Assembly: GCF_050003625.1 (NCBI RefSeq)
Contig: NC_134400.1
Location: 48,969,096 to 49,033,095, forward strand
Length of the DNA stretch: 64,000 bases
From: Haematobia irritans
Taxonomy: Eukaryota; Arthropoda; Insecta; Diptera; Muscidae
Direction of reading: 5' to 3'
Shown here: positions 54,096-64,000 of the stretch, piece by piece
Layout of the letters: each line of letters begins with the position of its first letter
How positions within the stretch are numbered: position 1 is the first letter of the stretch
Program-made: the position numbers and the translations under genes
The notes under the pieces: model-generated
What the model was told of the DNA's origin: nothing
The model's database searches: none
What the model saw: only the letters and a program-made list of their open reading frames with translations

Positions 54096-55672
54096 ACAAG
54101 TATATACGGCCGTAAGTTCGGCCAGGCCTAAGCTTATGTACTCAGCAACATGGATTGCGTAGAAACTTCTTCTAAACACTGCCATCCACAATCGAATTAC
54201 TTAAGTTGCGGTAACGCTTGCCGATGGCAAGGTATATTAAAACCTAACACCGTCTTCTAAATTGCATGTAAGTCCATACGTGGTATATATTAAATCAAAA
54301 AAGATCGATCAAATACGTATACAATTCAGTTTGACAAAATTTTCTATAGACATAAAATTTTGACAAAATTTTCTATACACACAAAAAAATTTCACGAACA
54401 TTTTTCCAATTAAAATTTTAATTGAGTTTTAAAAAATATTCAATTAAAAATTTAATTGATTCAACAAAGTTTTTAATTGAAACAAAAATCAATCACAAAA
54501 ATAATTGTATCAATTAATTAATTGACCTTCAATTAATTTTTTAATTGATACTATCTTTTCTGTGCTTGAAGACATTTCAATTAAAAATTAATTGGATCAA
54601 TTAAGTTCGTGATTGAATCAGAAAAAAAATTGTTTGTGTGTAGAAATAAAATTTTAACAAAATTTTCTAAAGAAATAAAATTTTGACAAAATTTTCTATA
54701 GAAATAAAATTTTGACCAAATTTTGTATAGAAATAAAATGTTGACAAAATTTTCTATAGAAATAAAATTTTAACAACAATTTTCTATAAAAATAAAAGTT
54801 TAACAAAATTTTCTATAGAAATAAAATTTCATGTACAAACAAATGATTATGAACCGATATGGACCAATTTTTGTGTGATTGGAGATCGGCTATATATAAC
54901 TATAGACCGATATGGAGGTCAAATCTAGAGAACGTTTTATATGGGGGCTATATATAATTATGGACCGATATGGACCAATTCTGGCACGGTTGTTAAAGAT
55001 CATATACTAACACCATGTTCCAAATTAAAACCGGATTGGATGAAATTCGCTTCTCTTGGAGACTTCGCAAGCTAAATCTGGGGATCGGTTTATATGGGGG
55101 CTATATATAATTATGAACCGATGTGGACCAATTTTTGCACGGTTGTTAGCGACTATATACCAACATCATGTATCAAATTTCAGACGGATCGGATGAAATT
55201 TGGTTCTCTTTGAGGCTCCGCAAGCCAAATCTGAGGATCGGTTTATATGGGGGCTATATATAATTATGGACCTATGTGGAGCAATTTTTGCGTGGTTGTT
55301 AGAGACCATAGACCAACATCATGCACCAAATTTCAGCCAGATCGGATGAAATATGCTTCTGTTAGAGGCTTCACAAGCCAAATCTGAGGGTCCCTTTATA
55401 TGGGGGGCTATACGTAAAAGTGGACCGATATGGCCCATTTGCACTACCATCCAACCTACATCAATAGCAACTACTTGTGCCAAGTTTCGATAGCTTGTTT
55501 CCTTCGGAAGTTAGCGTGATTTCAACAGACGGACGAACATGCTTAGATCGACTCAGAATTTTACCACGACCCAGAATATATATACTTTATGGGGTCTTAG
55601 AGCAATATTTCGATGTGTTACAAACAGAATGACAAAGTTAATATACCCCCATCTTATGGTGGAGGGTATAAA
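54096..55672 (-). repeat. Family B element (minus orientation) inside element Y
   Basis: Starts CAAGTATATACGGCCGTAAG with the TTCGGCCAGGCC hairpin arm, then the single-copy tail, minisatellite, 153-bp monomers and the CTATACGTAAAAGTGGACCG block, ending at the hairpin ...ATCTTATGGTGGAGGGTATAAA. Its minisatellite is interrupted by the TA-flanked MITE at 54378. Confidence 0.8.
54378..54640 (+). mobile_element. TA-flanked palindromic MITE, copy 2
   Basis: Inserted at TA in the minisatellite: TTTTCTATA | CACACAAAAAAATTTC ... GTTTGTGTG | TAGAAATAAAA, which shows the TA duplication directly because the minisatellite normally reads TTTTCTATAGAAATAAAA. Confidence 0.85.
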
Positions 55673-56104
55673 AATCCAATTTATAACGGATACTTCAAAG
55701 TACAAAATGTTTTATTAATTAAAAAAACAAAAACACTTTAAACCAAAGACGCTAAATCCTCAAGATAAGTCTTAGCCTATATTTGAAGCGTTTTTATATT
55801 AAATCTAAAGTTTCAATATTTCAGTTAATTTAAGGACAATTTCTTGAAATCAAAAATGTGGTTCTTTACTTTAAAGAAAATTAGCCTTAGACAGGGGACT
55901 TTAACGGAGGGACCCAAGTTTACAAAATTTGTGTCCTAAATTTAATGAAAAACATTTTGAAGCATTAGTTAAATTAAATTTATTAAAATTTCATTATTTT
56001 AAAAAATTTGTCCTTAATATTTTGTAAATTTCGCATCCCAAAAATTAAGGTTGCGTAATCTTTAATATCACGTAAATATTTTTTTCAGTATATGTTTTGA
56101 ATTT

Positions 56105-56440
56105 CATGCGAATCGGATAAAAGTTTTAATGTCTATGTCAAAAAGACCCCAACTGGGGGGGGGGGGTCGGTTTATATTGGGGCAAAATCTAAACTTAGGC
56201 CGATGTATCCCATCTTCAAACTTGACTTGCTTGTAGAAATACGTCTCTGCGCAAAATGTCAGCAGTGCAGGTTCATTATTGAAAGATGTAGCCTGATTAA
56301 AACAGATAGCCAGACGGACATCGTTATATCGTCTTATAGTTTCTCCCTGATCAAGACTATATATACTTTCTATAGCCACAAATAGTTATTTGTATGTGTT
56401 ACAAACAAAATGACAAACCCTACCTTATAAGATACTGATA
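56105..56440 (+). repeat. Decayed relative of families A/B with a 12-G run
   Basis: GGTCGGTTTATATTGGGGC, CAGACGGACATCGTTATATC and ACTATATATACTTTCTATAG echo the family A/B monomers and tail. A run of 12 G lies at 56155-56166. Confidence 0.5.
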
Positions 56441-56522
56441 ATATGCGAGATTACTGTACTTATATCGCCCAGAAGCCAGAGCTTTACTTTGATTAAAAAA
56501 ATTGCACAAGGAGTACTTTTTA

Positions 56523-56602
56523 TAACAAAGATTCAGGCTCACTTTGACTATTCAGTATATTTTAATACACAATTAACTAAAAGTATCTATTACATATATA
56601 GT
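56523..56602 (-). repeat. Relic of the LINE 3' UTR
   Basis: GATTCAGGCTCACTTTGACTATTCAG followed by AACTAAAAGTATCTATTACAT is an eroded version of 32757-32822 (GATTCAGGCTCACTTAGACT; ACTAAAAGTACCTATTACAT). No other part of the LINE is nearby. Confidence 0.6.
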
Positions 56603-56796
56603 AGGGAGTTATATATATTATTATTATGATTATATTCCCATATACATATATTTCAATCTGAACCGATTTGGACGAAATTTCTATGCACTGAAAAAAAGGA
56701 CGCCGGTTCCAAAAACATTGTCTTCACACTAATTATCTTTTAAATTTGAGTTTCGGGTACTTGATACTAGGAAACAAATTTGATTTTTTCGTTTTT

Positions 56797-57702
56797 ATAC
56801 CTTCCACCATAGGATAGGCGCATATAAACTTTGTCATTCCGTTTGTAACACATCGAAATATTGCTGCAAGATCACATAAAGTACATATATTCTGGGTCAT
56901 AGTAAAATTCTGAGACGACCTAGCGATGTCCATCCGTCCGTCTGTTGAAATCACGCTAACTTCCGAACGAAACAAGCTATTGACTTGAAACTTGGCACAA
57001 GTAGTTTGCACTCAATGTAGGTCAGATGCTATGCAACTGGGTCATATCGGATCACTTTTACGTATAGACTCCATATAAACGGACTCCAAGGGTTGACTTT
57101 CGGAGCCTCTTGGAGAAATAAATTTGATTCGATTCGGTTGAAATTTGGTACGTGGTGTATGGTCCCTAACATTCAGGCAAAAATTAGTCCATATCGGTCT
57201 ATACTTATCTATAGCCCCCAAATAAACTGATCCCCAGATTTGACTTACGGAGCTTCTTGGAGGAACAAATTTCATCTGATTCGATTTAAATATAGTACGT
57301 GGTCTTAATATATGGTGCCTAACATTCATGCAAAAATTGGTTTTTATCGATCCATAATTATATATAGCCCCTATATAAACAGATCCCCAGATTTTGCTTG
57401 CGGATCCTCTGGAAGGAAAAAATTTTGTCCGATCCGAGTGAAATTTGATACGTGGTGTTAATATATGGGCCCCAAGATTCATGTAAAAATTGGTCAAATC
57501 TGAGGGTATATATAATTATGGACCGATAATTATATATAGACCCCACATTAACCGATCCCCAGATTTGACCTCCGCAGCCTCTTGGAGGAGCAAATTTCAT
57601 CCGATTCGATTAATATTTTGTACGTTGAGTTAGTATATGGCCTCTAACAACCATGCATAAATTGGTTACTATCGGTCCACAATTATATATAATCCCCACA
57701 CC
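56797..57702 (+). repeat. Family B element, diverged copy, left part
   Basis: Degenerate 5' hairpin (TATACCTTCCACCATAGG), AAGTACATATATTCTGGGTC block and about four diverged monomers. Interrupted at 57702 and again at 59554; parts continue at 59504-59553 and 59897-59950. Confidence 0.75.
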
Positions 57703-58005
57703 GAAAAAAAGTAAACTGTTTTATAGGAAGAATAAACTAGCTCGTACGAAAATTGAACTAAATTTTACTCCACATTTTGAGATTTCCCCAAAGTGTTGTT
57801 AAAACCAGGAAAATTTAATACCCTGTTGTACTTTTTAGCTGCAGTTCTCGAAATTACACCCTCTCATAGAAGAAATAAACTAGAATTAAAGAAGAAAATC
57901 AGTGACGCCAAATCATGACTATTTTAACCATACAGTAGTTCATTCTTACTATTTTTGGGAATCGTACGAAAATTGTCATTTGCTTTAGTTCATATTGAAC
58001 TTATA

Positions 58006-59303
58006 AAGGGTGATACGGTCAAAATTTGGTCAATATAAACTTGACGTATTTCTTTCAATTTTGCATTTAAAAAACCTGAACACCCCTCATTTTGAAGGTG
58101 TGTGTGTGTAGAATGTTGCTCCTATTTTTATTTTGGAATTCACTCTTCAGTTGTCAAAATGCCGTCCAAGCAAGAAGAGCAGCGTATCAAAATTTTGCTC
58201 GCGCATCGCGAAAATCCGAGCTACTCGCACGCAAAGCTGGCAAAATCGCTAAGAGTTGCAAATCAACCATTACAAATGTAATTAAAGTGTTTGGGGAACG
58301 TTTGTCGACAGCCAGGAAGTCTGGATCGGGGGGAAATCGAGAACCGGAAGCCGCTGAGACGACAAAGAGAGTTGCCGGTAGTTTCAAGCGAAACCCTAAC
58401 CTCTCTCTCCGAGATGCCGCAAATAAGCTGGGTGTATCGTCTACAACCGTGCATCGAGCCAAAAAACGAGCCGGACTATCGACTTACAAGAAGGTAGTGA
58501 CTCCAAATCGCGATGATAAACAAAATACGACGGCCAAAGCGCGATCCCGGAGGCTGTACACGACGATACTGACGAAGTTTGACTGCGTGGTAATGGACGA
58601 CGAAACCTACGTCAAAGCCGACTACAAGCAGCTTCCGGGACAGGAGTTTTATACGGCAAAAGGAAGGGGAAAGGTAGCAGATATTTTCAAGCACGTAAAA
58701 CTGTCAAAGTTCGCAAAGAAATATCTGGTTTGGCAAGCCATCTGTACCTGTGGCTTGAAAAGCAGCATTTTCATAGCTTCCGGGACTGTCAACCAAGAAA
58801 TTTACGTGAAAGAGTGTTTGAATAAACGTCTGCTGCCTTTCCTGAAGAAACATGGTTGTTCAGTACTGTTTTGGCCTGATTCGGCATCTTGCCATTACGG
58901 TAAAAAGGCCATGGAGTGGTACGCCGCCAACAACGTGCAGGTGGTTCCCAAGGACAAGAACCCTCCCAACACGCCAGAGCTCCGCCCAATTGAGAAATAC
59001 TGGGCTATTGTCAAGCGGAACCTAAAGAAGAACAAAAAACTGCTAAGGACGAGCAGCAGTTCAAGGCAAACTGGCTTTCTGCGGCGAAGAAGGTGGACAA
59101 GGTGGCTGTACAAAATCTGATGGCAGGTGTCAAGCGGGAGGCCCGGCAATTCGGATTTGGAAAAGCGAAAGCCTAACTGAATATTTTTCCTGAATTTTAT
59201 ACTAATTGAACTTGAAAAAGAAATTTAATTTGATTTTTTAAATAAACGATTTCACCGATTTACACGCGTTTTCCCTTGACCAAATTTTGACCGTATCACC
59301 CTT
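58006..59303 (+). mobile_element. ITmD37E-type (DD37E) Tc1/mariner transposon, ~1.3 kb
   Basis: Perfect inverted termini of at least 28 bp, starting AAGGGTGATACGGTCAAAAT at the left and its inverse at the right, with TA duplications at 58004-58005 and 59304-59305. Size and DD37E spacing fit the ITmD37E family first described in mosquitoes (family knowledge). Confidence 0.88.
58159..59176 (+). pseudogene. ITmD37E transposase, two one-base frameshifts
   Basis: The native start is MPSKQEEQRIKILL at 58159; one lost A near 58262 shifts the frame, and the open frame 58092-59120 has an artefactual N-terminus before that point. It then shows the second helix-turn-helix (LSLRDAANKLGVSSTTVHRA), a basic linker, and the catalytic triad: D in VMDDETYVK, D in WPDSASCHYG, E in LRPIEKYWA (37 residues between the last two). 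A second frameshift near 59035 scrambles the C-terminus; the normal tail (...QFGFGKAKA, stop at 59176) is in another frame. Otherwise nearly complete. Confidence 0.88.
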
Positions 59304-59553
59304 TATGTACGGTCATTGAACTTTATACTCACGTTTAGTTCTTAAAATGTTTGAGACATAATACTTAAAAAAACAAAATTTTCATTAGGCTGTGGAAAAT
59401 TTCACAAAAAATAATAAAATTTAACTACAAACAAATAATTGTTTTGCAATAAAAATAAGTTTAATTTAGCGTTAGTTTAACTGCTGAATTTTTTTCTGTG
59501 CATATAAACCGCGCAAAAATTGGTTCATATCGGTTCGTAATTATATATAGATA

Positions 59554-59896
59554 GGGAGCCACCGTGGTGCAATGGTTAGTATGCCCGCCTTGCATACACA
59601 AGGTCGTGGGTTCGATTCCTGCTTCGACCGAACACCAAAAGTTTTTCAGCTGTGGATTACCCTACCTCAGTAATGCTGGTGACATTTCTGAGCGTTTCAA
59701 AGCTTCTCTACGTGGTTTCACTGCAATGTGGAACGCCATTCGGACTCGGCTATAAAAAGGAGGTCCCTTGTCATTGAATTTAACATAGAATCGGGCAGCA
59801 CTCAGTGATAAGAGAGAAGTTCACCAATGTGGTATCACAATGGACTGAATAGTCCAAGTGTGCCTGATACATCGGGCTGCCACCTAACCTAACCTA
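59554..59896 (+). mobile_element. SINE-1, full-length tRNA-derived SINE sharing its tail with the LINE
   Basis: The head carries pol III boxes: A box TGGTGCAATGG (59565-59575) and B box GGTTCGATTCC (59609-59619). The body has CTCAGTAATGCTGGTGACAT, TGGTTTCACTGCAATGTGGA and GGCTATAAAAAGGAGGTCCC. The last ~65 bp (GTGGTATCACAATGGACTGA ... ATCGGGCTGCCACC) match the LINE 3' ends at 8383-8450 and 32730-32800. The tail is CTAACCTAACCT instead of poly(A). Inserted in a diverged family B element. Confidence 0.88.
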
Positions 59897-60700
59897 TTAT
59901 TTATAGACTCCCATATATATATACCGATAAAGAACTGAATTATATAAGTATGTCCAACACATACTACAATTTAGAGGATGATGTTAATTTAAAGACCTTA
60001 AATTTGTTGCCTTTCCTTAGACAACTGACTTTTTTTAGTTTTAAGTCGAATTACTTAATTATGAGGATAAAACGACTTGTTTGGAAAATTATTGACTTTT
60101 GGACAAGGAAAAAACCTTTATGTGAAATAAAATTTGTCTTTTATGCTAAGCAAAATACGAATTCGTATTTTATGGACATGAAATCTTTGGCGACAATGGT
60201 ATTGCAAATGGGCAAATGGGCGCCATATAAACAGACCTGACTCCTCTAGAAGCAGTGAATTTTATTCGATCCGTAGTAAATTCATCAGTTTTGGTTTATA
60301 ATTATATGTAGATCCCATCCCCGGATTCGACCTCCAGAGCTTCGTGAAGGAGAAAATTTTATCCGATACGATTGAAATTCAGTACGTGATGTCAGTATAT
60401 TCGCATTTAAAAATTGGTCCATATCGGTTCATAATTTTATATAATTCAATATAAAGCGACTCGCAAAAATTTTACTTCTGGAGCCTCATGGAGGCACAAA
60501 TTTCGATAGGTCGCGTTGAATTTGAACTTCGAATTACAATGCAAAAATTGGTTTACATCGGTTCATAGTAATAGACACTTCTACTATATAGACCGATCAA
60601 GAATAAAGGTGTCTTATATAGGTATTCAATCTTCCTTTTTTTATTTATCAAAGACTCCGTATGGACAAAGAAATTTTAGCACAACCCACGTATTGATAAA
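59897..60700. repeat. Mosaic of family B and element Y fragments
   Basis: Diverged family B pieces (GGTCCATATCGGTTCATAAT at 60416; GACCTCCAGAGCTTCGTG at 60330) and a Y fragment at 59970-60220 (GACAAGGAAAAAACCTTTAT, TAAGCAAAATACGAATTCGT). ORFs here follow no known protein. Confidence 0.55.
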
Positions 60701-60965
60701 TATGTCGATAAGGACCAAACGGTTCATAAATATATATGGCGGCTATATCTCAAAGTGAACTGATTTTTTCCACAATCGGTATGCAAAATTTGAGAACTAT
60801 CGGACCCAAACTGCAATCTGTACTTTGCACACAAAAATACATCAACAGAAACATACGGGCAGACAGACGGACATAGTTGGATCTACTCAAAATTTAATTC
60901 CAAGACGGTCGTTATACTTATAGTGGGTCTCAGATTGGTACTTCTTGGGCATGCTCCCAATAATA
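60701..60965 (+). repeat. Degenerate family A 3' part
   Basis: ATAAATATATATGGCGGCTAT, TGCACACAAAAATACATCAAC, GGGCAGACAGACGGACATAG and the decayed tail ACTTCTTGGGCATGC. Confidence 0.6.
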
Positions 60966-60989
60966 CACTAAAAAAACTGTGAACCCACT

Positions 60990-61365
60990 GCACTAAAAAA
61001 AATTATTACGTGATATTAAAGATTACGTAACCTAAATTATAGGATGCGAAATTTACAAAATATTAAGGTCAAATTTCTTTAAAATAATGAAATTTTAATT
61101 AAAATAAAGTTTATAATCTTTGCTTCAAAAAGTTTTTCATTAAATTTAGGACACAAATTTTGTAAACTCTCAAAAAGAGAATGAAAATTTGATAAATGAG
61201 ATCTGTATCCTAATATTAATTTTATTGGTCCTAGATTTAAAGACAGATAGGTCGCTAACAAAGTTCTTTATTTTAAAGAAGCCTCATTTGGCTTGGAATC
61301 AATACCAACATACTTAAGGGATGGCCAAAATCTTTGGATTCAAGTATTTTTTTTTTGACCGCAGG
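60990..61365 (-). repeat. Element Y fragment
   Basis: TAAAGATTACGTAACCTAAATT and GGCTTGGAATCAATACCAAC match Y copies at 53094 and 55673. Confidence 0.55.
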
Positions 61366-61717
61366 AATGAAAATATTTGTTGTCACGCTGATTTCACAAA
61401 AATAAGTAAATAATTGTCGACAAATTCAACAAACTTTGTAGGACACAATTATTATTTTTCACTTATTAAAATAAAAAATTCTGAACTATTTTGTGGGAGA
61501 CAAGAATTTAGTTAATCTTTTTGCTTCATTTGTGTATAATTTTTTCCTCCGTTTTAGTTAATTTAACTAACGTAACAAAAAAATTATTAAGGTCATGACA
61601 GCTTTCTTAACACGTAATAATTCCATGAACTAAAAGAGAATTAAAACGGATTTAGTGAAATATAGGGTTCACATTTTTCAATGTATTTGGCAGTTAACAC
61701 GAGCAGGGGAAGGTGTA

Positions 61718-61757
61718 AATTTTCAACTGACCTTGAAAAAGTGGTCAGTTGAAAATT
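61718..61757. repeat. Perfect hairpin, 15-bp stem
   Basis: AATTTTCAACTGACC and GGTCAGTTGAAAATT pair without mismatch around a 10-nt loop (TTGAAAAAGT). Confidence 0.85.
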
Positions 61758-61899
61758 AATTTTAACTAATTTAACCCAAGGGTGCAGGGTATACTGACCA
61801 TGCGATATGGTGGATTTGATTCACTGTGACTCTTTTGTAATTTACAAAATACAAGAAGAAAAAGTAACAAATGATATAAACTGTGAAATTATGGACAAT

Positions 61900-62350
61900 T
61901 TCTCTTAAGGATTAATAAAGGAATGTGTCGCAGTTTGTGTTATCGCATAGCGCTTACATGCAACAAGGATGATCTATCGCCAGCACTTTAAGGCATGCAT
62001 TCAACCATCCACACATATCCCGTATGCAAGTCCTTCAGCGGGAATTACTCGTTCAGCAAGCGACACGAAGAAACAGAAGATGATTAATATGACAGTGTGA
62101 GATAAGTAAGGCAACAAATAAGAAATTCTATTAAAGCAAATTACGGTCGTGTTTTTAATGTGAATTGTGTGGATGGCAAATTATCAAATATTTCTTACTG
62201 ATAGCATGACAAAGACATTGTAATGCTATATACATTACAATTCGTTATTTAACAAATACGTTTATTCGCTAGAATAGAAGTGGGAAGAATTCCATTAAGG
62301 AATGCATTACGAGAAATTATAGAAATTGTTTACTTTGTACTATTTTCATT
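61900..62350. other. Low-repeat island
   Basis: Sequence without TE resemblance and with balanced composition (for example CATCCACACATATCCCGTATG). No ORF of note. Probably intergenic or intronic. Confidence 0.45.
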
Positions 62351-62357
62351 AGTTTTT

Positions 62358-62690
62358 ATACCCTGCGCCACACTGTGGAACAGGGTATTATAAGTTAGTG
62401 CATATGTTTGCAACACCCAGAAGAAGACGAGATAGACACATGGTGTCTTTGGCAAAAATGCTCAGGGTGGACTCCTGAGTCTATATAGCCATGTCCGTCT
62501 GTCCGTGAACACATTTTTGTAATCAAAGTCTAGGTCGCACTTTTAGTCCAATTGATTTCAAATTTGGCACAAGTATGTGTTTTGACTCAGAATATAACCC
62601 TACTGATTTTGGAAGAAATCGGTTCAGATTTAGATATAGTTCCCATATATATCTTTCGCCCGATATAGACTAATACGGTCCCACACAGAA
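62358..62690 (-). repeat. Family A element end (CCACAGTGTGG hairpin subtype)
   Basis: Hairpin TATACCCTGCGCCACACTGTGG...GGGTATTATA, then GTTTGCAACACCCAGAAG, GTCCGTCTGTCCGTGAACAC and the monomer phrase AATCGGTTCAGATTTAGATA, the reverse of 27840-28107. Truncated by the next repeat. Confidence 0.75.
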
Positions 62691-63185
62691 AAAAAAGTGC
62701 CTCGTAAATTTAAGAAGATTTTTACAATAATTTATTACAAGAATTTTCCAGAATTTTAGTTCATTTTTCGTATCTTCAACGAAAATTAACTACTCGAAAG
62801 GAAATTTTACAAATTCTAAGTAGCAATCATTTAGTTCATGGCCTGCAAAATACGATGGAAATTTCCTTAAAAAATTTCTTAACTGGTAGTTAAAAATTCG
62901 TTTGTCATGGTATAAAACTACTTGTGAAATGTAAAGTACTTTCTAAATAATAAGTGCAATTTACTATAAGATTTTTTTGTATGAGAAAATATTTTTTTAC
63001 GAACAATGAACTTGAAAGTGGATAGCAATTTCTTACTGACAATTCCTATAGTTAATAATTGTTGGTAGAAAATTACCCAATGAAATATTTTTAGTTCACA
63101 TGTAATTAAATTTATAGACATTTTCGTCAAAAATGGTAGATAACATTTCATGAAAAATTTGCAAAGTTTAAGATAAACGTTTCAT
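62691..63185. repeat. Element Z-like repeat
   Basis: Starts CCACACAGAAAAAAAAGTGCC; contains GAATTTTAGTTCATTTTTCG and AGTTCATGGC as in element Z. The right end is not defined. Confidence 0.4.
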
Positions 63186-63189
63186 CGTT

Positions 63190-64000
63190 CATAAACTGGT
63201 GTGCCTTTACGAATATTATTCTTAGAGTAAATTGTCAGCAGATGCGATGAACTAATGCATGGTACAGATATCTTTATCGGCATAGTGGAATGTGATTAAT
63301 GTAAAGATGATGTTACTTGAGTTTTGTTGTGTATACATGAGCTTGGGGTTGTTTTCATTTTTGTTCATTTAGTGGTTTGTGTGTGTGTTGTTGTTGCTGG
63401 ATGAGGTGTTGTTTTCAATAAAGGCACATGTGTTTTTGTTGTTGGAGGAATGTTTTGGCTTTGCTTGGTTTTGTCTGGCATGCTTCAGTTGTATAGTTGG
63501 CGTTGGCGTGGGCTGTTGCATCTTTTAAGTAGGTATACAACAAGGGACTATAAAGGCATGGAATATTTTGGATTTTTGAGACATATATTGGTGTTTGTTT
63601 ATTAAACCTTTTAAATGAAAGTTATTAATATTTTATCGGTAGTTTAGAAAAAAGTTATTAAGAATATTTAGGAAAATATGTTGAAATTGAAAGTGTATTG
63701 AATTTTTTATTATTCTATGTAAAAAATTAATATTCAATTCCAGATGAATTTGTAAAATTTTTGTAATATCTCAGCGTATAGTTTATTCATAAATTGGTAA
63801 GTATTTTTTTAATATGACTTTCTTTTAAAAAGAATATTTGTTATGTATATTATTATGTGTTAATTAATGTTTTTGGAAACCAGTTTAATGTTTTTCTTTG
63901 TTGTAAAAACAATATTTAATTTCAGAGCAACTCCAGATGGATTCGAACAAATAAAAAATAGAGAATTGGAAAGTTTTCTTTTAAAAATTGGATTTATTTT
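63190..64000. other. Low-repeat region to the window end
   Basis: GT-rich on the plus strand (TTGTGTGTGTGTTGTTGTTG near 63375, GGCGTTGGCGTGGGCTG near 63500), then AT-rich. No ORF or TE terminus recognised. Looks like ordinary fly non-coding DNA. Confidence 0.45.

Larger units (their letters stand above)
53886..56096 (-). mobile_element. Element Y, inverted copy split by a family B element
   Basis: 53886-54095 and 55673-56096 are the two parts (ACTCAAAAAAAGTTTACTTGG at the left, TAAATATTTTTTTCAGTATA at the right). In the opposite copy the sequences around the break are contiguous (TATTCATGAACAAACAAATT / TACTTCAAAGTA). Confidence 0.6.
57703..59503 (+). mobile_element. Element Z with CACxGAAAAAAA ends, split by an ITmD37E transposon
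   Basis: 57703-58003 begins CACCGAAAAAAAGTAAACTG; 59306-59503 ends GAATTTTTTTCTGTGCA. The interior repeats GAACTAAATTTTACT and AGTTCATT phrases. No ORF of its own. Confidence 0.5.

Noticed and set aside
56155..56166. G-quadruplex from the 12-G run
   Set aside because: A single homopolymer within a decayed repeat; there is no set of separated G-tracts.
1..64000. CRISPR arrays, operons, ribosome-binding sites or other bacterial features
   Set aside because: Repeat units are contiguous tandem monomers without unique spacers, and all coding content is metazoan TE.

Overview
The window is eukaryotic, AT-rich, and almost entirely transposable elements (TEs) in nested insertions. The best organism clue is a mariner copy at 8930-11700 whose terminal repeats and protein closely match, from memory, Himar1 of the horn fly Haematobia irritans. 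With the other Tc1/mariner, Penelope-like, BEL/Pao and LINE families, this points to a muscid (calyptrate) fly. I see no complete ordinary host gene. The only possible non-TE coding signals are an eroded spliced pair on the minus strand (3430-5000) and a string of very small putative exons (48633-49450).

Layout. 1-12857: hairpin-ended tandem-repeat elements (family A), a DD41D mariner with an internal deletion, a dead LINE endonuclease fragment, the eroded zinc-finger/SAMD3-like pair, a 5'-truncated LINE with an open 1055-codon ORF, a Himar1-like mariner containing a family A insertion, and a truncated tRNA-derived SINE. 12857-42605: one Penelope-like element (PLE) on the minus strand, cut by a BEL/Pao LTR retrotransposon. 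The LTRs lie at 14104-14620 and 38030-40354 and are flanked by a near-perfect 5-bp target duplication (ATACC/ACACC). Inside the BEL/Pao unit sit a MITE in gag, a family B element at 23046-30930 (itself holding an AT-palindromic repeat, a second SINE and a family A array), further SINE heads, and a near full-length LINE on the minus strand (32722-37735). Its 5' LTR holds another family B element with a hAT-type MITE, and the PLE holds a second hAT-type MITE.

42790-64000: a tandemly duplicated family B segment up to a 100-N gap, a SINE, a Transib-type MITE, a second DD41D mariner, several MITE families, an ITmD37E-type transposon, a full-length SINE, and three less repetitive islands (about 50080-51000, 61900-62350 and 63200-64000) that look like ordinary fly intergenic or intronic DNA.

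How the parts work together. The LINE supplies EN, RT and RNase H, and its last ~65 bp are shared with the SINE, so it is the obvious candidate to mobilise that SINE. The mariner-type copies are all damaged. Families A and B have no ORF of their own, share a 153-bp monomer and end hairpins, and look like non-autonomous rolling-circle (Helentron/DINE-1-like) elements. The ORFs that run through their arrays exist only because 153 is a multiple of three.
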